This document shows positions 55,936 to 64,000 of a stretch of 64,000 bases of DNA, piece by piece. Every line of letters begins with the position of its first letter. Position 1 is the stretch's first letter. The notes under the pieces are model-generated. The model did not search any database, was not told the DNA's origin, and saw nothing but the letters and a program-made list of their open reading frames with translations. Position numbers and translations under genes: made by a program. Origin of the DNA: Endomychus coccineus (lineage: Eukaryota > Arthropoda > Insecta > Coleoptera > Endomychidae); assembly GCA_958510875.1 (NCBI GenBank), contig OY294070.1, positions 115,486,703 through 115,550,702 of the forward strand, written 5' to 3'.

Positions 55936-57015
55936 CGAAAATTGCAAATACGTTAAGAATATCCCAATTCGTATTTGATTGAAATCGAAAGCTATTAAAA
56001 TGAAAAACAGAAATCTATGTAATATTACCACTAGCCTTTCGACCATTCCAAAGAATAATAATTATTAATGTTTCACAAAGGTTATGACGATAAAGGAAAC
56101 AACCTGACATTATTGTCGATACACTTCTCAACAGTTAATACGTGTGACATATTCCAGTAACGTTTATGTTGATGGTTTGAAACGCTATTTCAAGTTCGAC
56201 TCGCTCAATAAATAAAAACGTTAAGAATGCTGAATTAAAAACTGGTAATATGTTCAGGAAGCGACTCTCCGCATATATTAACGGTATCATTGCTGAAATA
56301 CGCACTCTCGTAACATTCAAAATTTATTGCAACTTTTTTTGCGAATAAAACTTTTCACGGGCAATGAACCGAAATGGAATTCAACTTCGAATATGCAAAT
56401 TGCCGAGTTCAATGTTCCGATTAAAACAACGAGATTGATAATAATTATGATTAATGTGAAAGAAATATTATGTTATATGATTACCCAATCTCTAACATGT
56501 CTTCAATCTTCGGAGTAAGCTATCAAGCAGATGTTTCGTTTCATGTAAACTGGAACACGTCATTCATGTTCACTCAACATTGAATTATCATTTCGCACGT
56601 GTGAATTCTATTTCAACTACGTTATTGTGTATTATTGTTCTGTAAATAGGAAAGAATCACCCTTATCCACCAAAAATATTGTCAAAGTACTGGGAACCTT
56701 CGGCTACCAAGTTGCCATCAACAGAGAACTAAACTATAAAAAATATGCCTGCTTAAATACTATTTGTGGATAATTATGCAAACAAAGAGTTACCCTCGGC
56801 TAGAGCTAAATCGTAATTTGAGAAATTGCCTTTTCATTTATATATTTCCATACCTTCTAAATTATCTAGATATTTGTTCATACTATGCCCTGAAAGTGCT
56901 AAACTTTTTTGAGAAATTGTATGACTTGTATTCAAAATGTGTTCGGCTAACGCTGAGTTTTCACCATTCTCTTTCTTCATATGGAAAACTATCTCTTTAC
57001 AACGAGTTTTTTATA
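55936..57015. other. Unassigned; hammerhead-like motif at 56698-56724
   Basis: The minus strand at 56698-56724 reads CTGTTGA, TGGCAAC, TTG, GTAGCC, GAAG. The layout equals the 22.8-kb motif but the first box and GAAA are each damaged. The following 250 bp align to 52200-52440. No gene is seen. Confidence 0.4.
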
Positions 57016-57019
57016 CTTT

Positions 57020-57700
57020 GACAACACGAGAGGTGAATCTATAATGTTCGAAGAACTTCGTTCGAGCCAGCGCCGGCATGTTGGGAGAGCAGCAAGGCAT
57101 TCGAATTTTTTTTCAAGGTTTGAAGGTTATAGGCGCAGAGAAAGAACTCACTGGGTGAACAGTTCCACAACCTAGTTTAAGCTCGTTCAGTCCGCCTATC
57201 TGGAATCTCTCGTAGTAGAACAACGGATGAGATTTGTTGATGAACACCGACCATGGAAATATCCATAGGAAAGGTAAAGATCTCTCACCTCTCTACGATG
57301 TTCTAGAGAAGCCAGTGAACTCGTAAATACTGGATGGATACTCCGTCAGCCGTCACAAGGAGTGATCTATCTGATAGAAAACTCGATAGTAAGCGACAAA
57401 GTTGAATCGGCAAACCATATGACGGAAGTTTCCGAAGGAAACTTCGGTGCCAGACTTGATCAAATGCTTTGGTGATACCCAATGCTACATCTAGAGATTC
57501 TTTATCTTCTTCAATAGATTTCTGCCATACAGGTGTTACGTAGGCAAGCAGGTTTCCTGTTGATCTCTGCTGACAAAAGCCATATTGCCGGTCATCCACG
57601 ATTTTTCAGCTCTCTAGGTGTTGGATGACCTCGATGTTGATTGCTTTCTCCATCACTCTAGAGATCACAGATAATAATGCAATTGATCTATAATTATGAG
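57020..57700 (-). pseudogene. Dispersed non-LTR family: RT start fused to 3' end by internal deletion
   Basis: The minus strand from 57680 gives SVISRVMEKAINIEVIQHLE, then VDDRQYGFCQQRSTGNLLAY, ALGITKAFDQVWHRS (first catalytic Asp region changed to Gly-Ile-Thr) and LPSYGLPIQLCRLL. SFLSDRSLLVTADGVS follows. At about 57328 it jumps to the 3' end block (57300-57030) that follows the RT thumb in other copies. About 250 codons with YxDD are missing. It is a dead deletion copy. Confidence 0.8.
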
Positions 57701-57959
57701 AAAGGGAAGGGGAAGTTACAATGTTCATTCTAGTTTCACCTACATAGCATTTTGTGAATTCCGGATTTGTCGGAAACTTCATCAAAAGTGTTGCCCAAAC
57801 GTTCTTCAGCTTGTTCTTACATCTATAAGCTGGTTGTATTGCAAATTCTGTAATTTATTACTTACTGAAGGATTTTAAGTGAAACTTATCATTTAGTGAT
57901 GTTAACAGTGAGGGAGACTCAATATTCTGAGAATGAATTTTTTTTTGCAAATCGTAACA
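57701..57959. other. No recognisable gene
   Basis: No supported feature. Confidence 0.4.
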
Positions 57960-58640
57960 TGGCGTCCTGATACACCATCGAGGACCGGAGGAAGATATCT
58001 GCCTAGATGGAGGTCTTTCAGTCCCCAAGCATCGTACTAGGAAGATGCAAGGCCTGGACCGGAGAGGATGAACCATCGCAGCTAACAATTAGTAGGATCT
58101 ACGAGAAGCTTGTTCTGACGGGTTTCGTTCAAGACGATCGCAAGGGGAACAAGGATTAAAGAGATCTGTGCGAACTGGACAGAATATCAGCCTCTTCCGG
58201 GGATCGATGGTAGCCAGTTCAACCAAGTTCTCGCGTACACTTTCTGGAGAAACTAACATTTCGCAAAGGTTACTGGTTGGAATTTTGCATCGTGATTCAG
58301 GAATGAAGCCTTACCCTGACCATTATAGCCTGATATTTCGAGATAACCATACGACACGCTCGAAAATCGCAGGATTGGTGGTCTCCTGTCATGGCCAGCA
58401 TCTTCACCCGACCGGACGCCATGCGATTTTTGGCTGTGGGGCATGGTCGAGAATCGAGTCTTTGCCAGCAAACCTTGAAACTTTGACGACCTGAATACCT
58501 CATCACTCACTTCATCCCTGGAATTGCTGCCCAAATAGACCAGAGGGCCTTACATACAACAATGAAGAGATCCATGAGGATGATTGAACACCCATTTAAT
58601 GTTAACATCTTTTTGCCTCACCCTATAGAATGGTGATTCT
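57960..58640 (+). pseudogene. Tc/mariner-like transposase, internally deleted
   Basis: Plus-strand remnants begin with a helix-turn-helix part (TFSGETNISQRLLVGI-like, then LHRDSGMKPYP near 58270-58320; the usual form is RILRRDLGMKPYK). They jump to LLSWPASSPDRTPCDFWLWG (58380-58440), the last catalytic Asp region, and then MVENRVFASKP, DDLKYLITHFIPGI and MIEHPFNVNIFLPHP. The middle with the first Asp is deleted. Terminal repeats were not found. Confidence 0.8.
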
Positions 58641-59441
58641 GATAATATGCATTGAAGGCACTGGTGAATGACAATAGCTGCCCTGTGATGTCGCTATATA
58701 ATCAATTGGATTTGATAATCGAATAGCGTATATCATATAGGGATGACCGAATATCACTGTCTTATAAATGTTGTCATTTCCAGTGAAAACTCTGTATAGA
58801 TATTTTGATTGTTGATAATTGTATATAATATTGTAAATAGTTAATGATTTATTTCTGTTAATAAATAGCTACAAAGGTTCGTCATCATTTTATTCAAGGC
58901 AAAGACATTATTCTTCTGTAGGAAGAGCATTTCTCAAATACCAACCACAAAACTAAACTAGAAGAACCACGACCTTCTTACTTGTAAGAAACCCAGGCAG
59001 GTCTGCTAAGGTACATGACCGTACCGTAACCTTAGGGGACAACTAATCTTCCACCAAAATTAGTCATTTGGGCGGAAGTTGGTTACAGTTTACATACAGC
59101 CTTCACTATGAATGGGAGAAAGTGGCATTTCATTTGTTTCATTCATTATATGTTCTTTGAATAGAGAACCGACATTATATCTCTCCTCAATATTTATTAT
59201 GTTTAGCGAGGATCTAGGCTCATAACCAATTGAAATTCTATATAATCCTCTAAAAGTTTCAGATCAGAGTGACAATAGATTGAATTACGGTTTTTAATAT
59301 TCAAAAACTATTTCATTGGCATGATAACCACATACATGGCGTAATAAGAAAAATGTCTTCACAAGAGTTGACTTTGCTCATTCAACAGTATTGTTATAAC
59401 GGTATATCACAAACTAACAGACCATACAATAAGATGTATTC
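58641..59441. other. No recognisable gene
   Basis: No supported feature. Confidence 0.5.
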
Positions 59442-59649
59442 TACGAAGGCAAGGTGCAAAGTTCCTGAACAATTAAGCAGGAAATGATATAGTTGGTCAT
59501 AACACTCCTAACTTATCTTATTTTTCAACATAATCTTCTCGTAGCCCGATACACATCGTTCAACGTTTTTCAAATTTTTCGATACCACCGAGACATTTCT
59601 TCAAGTTTGGAAATAGTTGAAAATCGTAGAGGGCCAAATCTGTAGAATA

Positions 59650-60563
59650 TGAGGAGAGCGGGGCAAAGCGGTCAGGGGGGGTAAAGCGGACCATGCGATT
59701 TATTCCCTGATGAGTGGCGCCATCTGTGCCGGAGTGCACAAAATATCCCATTTCCACCACCTCCACACGTGCGCATCGAGTAAGTGACAATAGCCGGCCG
59801 CATTTCGTCGCAGTAGGTCGAGTGCCGTGTTTTTCGCCGAAATTGCAATTTTCTTGGAAACTGCCAAGTGAGTTTACTCTACAATTATTTAGGACAATAT
59901 AAATAATGCGGTACATTGAAAAACTCAATAATGAATGAGTAATTTGTGCAGCACGGAATCACTCTACAATTCATTTGCATGTGTTTACAAACAAAAATGT
60001 TGCGTCATGCTTCTGGGGCAAAGCGGACCCGGGCAAAGTGGACCGCTTTGTCCCATGGTATATCGTATGGTGGACCGCTTTGCTCCGCATTTGTTTTTTA
60101 TAGTTCGTCAAAAATATCACGTCATTGTCACTTCTAGCATGGTTCGTAACTACAAAAGAAAAACGGAACAACAAAATTGGAGCACTGAGTCCATTCAGCA
60201 AGTAGTTCAATCAGTGATAGATGGTGTTGACGAAAATGACGATATACACATTTGTTCTTCGTGTGACAAATAAACGCTGTTCTCAGCAAGTTTACCACTT
60301 TTAGTTTAATTTTTTGACATTTACACTAGGAAAGATATTGAGGTCCACTTTGTCCCACATATGAGGCAAAGTGGTCCTTTTGACATTTTTCATAAAATTA
60401 TAAATATAGCCTAAATTTGAAAAGGTGAGCATACAATTGCAGGATAAAGCATAGTTTGATGTTCTACAATGCCAAACACAACCATAAATATGGCGTAGTT
60501 CTTTTTCAAGTACCAATTCCAACCTTTCAAAGTTAAGGTGACCGCTTTGCCCCACTCTCCCTA
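59650..60563. mobile_element. Pogo-like deletion derivative nested in the mariner
   Basis: The ends read TGAGGAGAGCGGGGCAAAGC at the left and, from the right, TAGGGAGAGTGGGGCAAAGC. TA flanks both (59648-59649 and 60564-60565). Removing the element and one TA restores the mariner reading YSTDLAL next to HYELV within a base or so. GGGGCAAAGCGGACC-type blocks recur inside in both orientations (near 60015, 60035, 60065, 60340, 60365). The interior keeps the first and last codons of a pogo-type transposase. Confidence 0.85.
60139..60273 (+). CDS. 44-aa ORF: pogo transposase start joined to its end
   Basis: MVRNYKRKTEQQNWS and ESIQQVVQSVIDG are the start of the psq-type helix-turn-helix of pogo-like transposases. 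At residue 30 the sequence changes to an acidic tail, DENDDIHICSSCDK, ending with a stop that overlaps an AATAAA. The HTH is cut after its first helix or so, and the whole DDE core is missing. Whether the tail is the original C-terminus is inferred from its place before the AATAAA. A peptide of this size probably has no DNA-binding activity. Confidence 0.5.
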   Translation: MVRNYKRKTEQQNWSTESIQQVVQSVIDGVDENDDIHICSSCDK

Positions 60564-61433
60564 TATGACGAACCAATTCGTAGTGCAATTCATTCAATTT
60601 CGCCATTGTTGCTGCGGACCTGAGCGCCGGTGCAGGTCCTGTTGGAAGAGAACGGTTGCTTTCGCTTCAAATTAGCGTCGAATCGATCCAACAGCTCTGT
60701 ATAATAGACGGTGGTGATCGTTTTGCCTTTTTCAAGGTAATCGATATGGACGATACCGTGTGCATTCCAAAAAACTGTCGCTATGACTTTGTTGGCCGAT
60801 GAACCCATTTTGGCCTTTTTTGGCTTCGATTCGCCAGGACAAGTTTCAACTGTCCTCTGATCTCTGGTGTATTGTGATGGATCCATGTTTGCTCCACGGT
60901 TACGAAACAGCGAAAAAGTCCTTCTTATTGGACTTGAACATCGCCAAACAGTCTTTTGAAGTTGCCACACGGTCACGCTTGTTGAACAGAGAACAAATGA
61001 AGCACCCATCTGGCAGATAGCTTTCTCATATTCAAAAAGGTATGCAAAGTGTTCCATACCCGTCCGGTTGATATGCCCATAGCTTCAGTAATCTCGTGCA
61101 CTTCAACTCGTCGATCGTCCAATATCATACCACGGATTTTATCGACGATTTGTGACGTTGTAACCTCAATTGGACGACCTTTGTGGTCATACTATCACAA
61201 CGAAAATCAGTAAACCACTAGTGAATCGTTCCAATCGATGGTGAAGAGCTCTCATAATGTTTAACTTATGCTTTTCTCACACAAGGTTTTTCCATGTTTT
61301 CAAAAATGTTCAAGGTCTGCTTCCGATAGGTGTCAAAACAGAACTGAATGATACATCAGTTTGAAAATATTAATGCACATGGGATTTTCGATTGTGGTGT
61401 CATTTTTCAGGGACTTTTCACCTTGCCCTCGTA

Positions 61434-62554
61434 TATGATGTGAAAATAGACAATCACCCTCAGTACTTTAACAGTATTTTTAGTGAATAAGGGTTAATAT
61501 GTCATATTGATAGTGTAATAGTGTATCCGGTCTTTTATATTATATTATGCTCCATATATTTATTTGAAGAATTCCAATCCTCCACCAACCTTGTATATGA
61601 TGCCTTGATTAGTACGACAATCGATGTAGTGAGATGGTAATTTCACATTGCCATGCTTTGGCGTATACAAATTTACATTTAACGTATCCATTATAGTGCA
61701 AACATGAATTATCTAGTTGAGTACAAATTAGAAACAAGATATAGACAATATAAACACAACGGAGCAACTATAAATAAGCCGAACAATCAGTATGCATTTT
61801 ATTTCCCTCATAAAACAAACCTCATAAATATAACATTTTAGGTATACAATAAAGGTGAAGGTGAATATATGAAACAAAAGCTTATCCTACAACCAACTCG
61901 TTTTGACACTTATTCTTGCAATAATTTTAATCTTCCTCTTCGTAAGTCTTGAAATCTTTCAATAGCTTTTACGATCAGAGGAAAAAGCAGTTCGCCCTTA
62001 CAAAATTCCCTCAAGAGTCTATTGTTGGAAAACCGCCCTTTCCACTTCACTATAAGCAATATAACAACCCCTGTTCATTTCGACTAAAACGGTGAGCTAA
62101 ATATATTCTTGTACCGTTAAATTTTTATCAAGCGGAAAAGCTAGAGGCAGCTACTTATGATGAATAATAGATAATTCCAGAGTTTCGGCGTTTACTACGT
62201 GGGAATTTGTTCAAATTGGATAATAAAATATGAACGAAATACAACATCGATAATGTTATATTGACAATTTGTTTCACCAACGCTAAAATCGCTCAGAAAT
62301 GAAATATAACAAAGAAACAAGTCAATTCAATTTTTTAGGTTCATACATGTTGATGTTTCTAACTTGAACAGTAATTATGTAGGGGAAACGAATGAATCAA
62401 TGGCAGTTAAATTTTTGCAAAAAAAACATTCTGAGATTGTTGATTACTTCTGAAGGAATGCCATGATCTGTCAGTTTTAGATAAAATTATTATATTAAAT
62501 TCATGATCAGTCAAAATTTTTTTTCTATTTCAACTGCATTAGAGGAAAGCCTAC
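61434..62554. other. No recognisable gene
   Basis: No supported feature. Confidence 0.5.
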
Positions 62555-63530
62555 ATACCTACATACATCGTATGATTCAGCGGTGTATGTTGGGAAAGGA
62601 GATTGGCATTAGAATTTCTCTTGGAAGTTTGGAGGTAATAGACATGAGGAAATACCTCACTAGGCAAAGAGTTTCACAACTTCGCCGTTGGATAGAAAAA
62701 TAAAGTCTGGTAGGATGTAGTTCGACAGGTCTCGAACGTGACAATTGAGGGTGGGAATATCTATCGGAAGTGAAGAGATCGTTCACCTTTCTTCGTTGTT
62801 ATAGAGTAGTCAGTATATTCGTAAATCATAGTTAGTACTCTTCTGCAATATAATCTATGAGCAAATACATGTATATAGGAGCCGAACTCCAGGGCAAGTC
62901 GAATCCATGTTTTGTAGATTGTGAGGAGCTGCTGTGATGTAAATCAGCTCTTGGCACTGAATAAAGAATCAACTTTTTGTAAACCAGTTTCCGCAATGGA
63001 TCATGATCATCCTATGAGAGGGTGGTGTTGATGGTGATCCCGATTATGGATTTGAAGGAGTTCATTGGAATAGTTTCAGTTATATCATTATATTAGGGAT
63101 TGTGTGATACGCCTTCCTGCAGAAAATAAAAACTTGGATTAAACTCTACTAGAATAGCAGATTCCCATTACAAAATCGTTTGCCAGATCTTGATTAATTG
63201 TGTCAACCTGTCTCTGTTCTGTTCTCTGGCTCTCTGGCTCCATTAGACGATATGAGATGGTGAAGCAGTAGGGGGTGTACTGCGAAGCTGTACACGGGAC
63301 AGGGGTCTCCATTTCTACCAGGTCGTTGATAAGCACAAGAAAAAAAGTTGGTGCCAAGACAGGTCCCTGTGTAACATCAGCGTTAATAGCCATTGTATCG
63401 GGTGAGACGTCGCCAACCATCACAGGGTTCGTAGTGATATGTGTCCTTAGATTCTTGATTGATCGGATTACCCAGTGCACCAACTGCTTTAGCACTTCGA
63501 GGTGGATAAATGTTGATGACTATATGAGAG
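62555..63530 (-). pseudogene. Dispersed non-LTR family: RT palm to 3' end
   Basis: On the minus strand from 63495: LVHWVIRSIKNLRTHI is out of family context, then DVSPDTMAINADVTQGPVLA and PTFFLVLINDLVEM (RT motif PQG changed to TQG). TPVPCTASQ stands where FADD should be, so the catalytic pair is lost. TEQRQVDTINQDLAN follows. 63120-62960 gives a decayed thumb and 62820-62560 the C-terminal end and 3' region, including LYFSIQRRSCETLCLVRYFL. It is dead. Confidence 0.75.
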
Positions 63531-64000
63531 AAATAAAGACAAGATTCAACTCGACAATTTGGTTATAATGCTCTAGGGAATTATAATTGGAACAAAATTA
63601 GTTAGTTTGATAACACACTTATTTACAAATTAACAAAGATCAATACTTAGAAAAAGTGAAAGTGAAACGAATTAAAATTGTAAATAATTGTATTAATTGA
63701 ATTGAAATTATGAATTTTATAACGAAAAATATTTTTTATTCAAAGATCATCAATCAGAGAATTATACATATCTACAACAAGTATTACATATAATTAGACA
63801 TCAAATTATCAGGTTCACTGTCGATTATAAGCCTCCAATATATTCAATCAACAAAAGATAAAGGAATGAAAATAAATAGACTCACCCCAGATAAGGTCTG
63901 ACACAAGGTGATTCCTCTCGATTTCCGTTTTCTAGTCTCTCTTCTCATGGCGCGAGATCTCACTCGAGCTTTCGCGCATTAGTAAAATAATTGATTTGCG
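63531..64000. other. No recognisable gene
   Basis: AT-rich to about 63880, then a GC-richer end. No motif is recognised; the window edge cuts any further feature. Confidence 0.5.

Larger units (their letters stand above)
59540..61350 (-). pseudogene. Mariner transposase, frameshifted and interrupted
   Basis: Minus-strand order: DHKGRPIEVTTSQIVDKIRG, RVEVHEITEAMGISTGRV (helix-turn-helix), LSARWVLHLFSV, RCFVTVEQTWIHHNTPE (first catalytic Asp changed to Glu-Gln context), SSANKVIATVFWNAHGIVHI, DYLEKGKTITTVYYTELLDR, then MAKLNELHYELV at the insertion point. The rest (SSYSTDLALYDFQLFPNLKK) lies beyond the nested element at 59650-59570. The normal HHDNAPAHT segment is damaged. Several frame changes exist, so it is inactive. 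Confidence 0.9.
59444..61431 (-). mobile_element. Mariner transposon, complete ends, with nested insertion
   Basis: Terminal inverted repeats of about 30 bp read CGAAGGCAAGGTGCAAAGTT at the left and, from the right, CGAGGGCAAGGTGAAAAGTC. TA lies outside both ends (59442-59443 and 61432-61433). The transposase is on the minus strand. Without the nested element (59650-60563) and one TA, the copy is about 1.07 kb, a little short of usual mariners, so small internal deletions are present. Confidence 0.9.

Noticed and set aside
58253..58534. Minus-strand ORFs over the 58-kb transposase
   Set aside because: The plus strand has the recognisable SSPDRTPCDFWLWG motif, so the minus frames are antisense.

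Overview
This window looks like nuclear DNA of an insect. It is AT-rich, most open frames are short and broken, and it holds many eukaryotic transposon remnants: non-LTR retrotransposons, Penelope-like elements, a Ty3/gypsy fragment, mariner, pogo, hAT, MULE and Crypton pieces, and long-TIR elements. The mixture would fit a beetle or a hemipteran, but I cannot name the species. I found no convincing host gene, rRNA or functional tRNA, no CRISPR array, and no bacterial operon or promoter. The window is best read as intergenic DNA, or a very large intron, built from layered insertions. Layout, 0-16 kb: a 168-bp tandem repeat; a 3-kb element with two 950-bp inverted arms around the tail of a CXC-domain gene (2374-5353); non-LTR and gypsy scraps; a second long-TIR element (6758-7793); an inverted pair of tRNA-like sequences (9048-9324); a non-LTR RNase H tail (13.4-14.7 kb); and a decayed hAT transposase (14.9-15.6 kb). 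16-35 kb: sparse, with non-LTR pieces at 19.8-21.3 and 28.4 kb, a Crypton-derived 113-aa ORF (23.1 kb), a TIR element with internal tandem repeats (23.9-24.9 kb), several hammerhead-like motifs, a MITE with 9-bp target duplications (33.5 kb) and a second Crypton remnant (34.6-35.3 kb). 36-50 kb: a foldback element with 144-bp repeats in its arms (35963-39404) containing a 5'-inverted I-clade retrotransposon, then a gypsy integrase block (40.6-42.1 kb), a MULE transposase pseudogene (42.6-43.9 kb), two Penelope-like GIY-YIG remnants in convergent orientation (45.8-47.0 kb) and an RT plus RNase H retroelement (47.7-49.2 kb). 50-64 kb: repeated dead copies of one non-LTR family, another long-TIR element (53.1-53.8 kb), an internally deleted Tc/mariner copy (58 kb), and a complete-ended mariner (59444-61431) carrying a pogo-like deletion derivative inserted at a TA. 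The strongest second-look signals are: (1) four elements sharing TAGTCC-type termini, 3-bp (once apparently 4-bp) target duplications and internal repeats of about 127-150 bp, one carrying a CXC-domain coding tail; (2) a set of hammerhead-ribozyme-like cores (CUGANGA, stem II, GAAA) whose stem II sequences differ but stay paired in the best copies, in a window that also has Penelope remnants; (3) a twin-priming inversion nested in a foldback element; and (4) a compact Crypton-derived ORF that has lost its catalytic part but still reads open and has a poly(A) signal.
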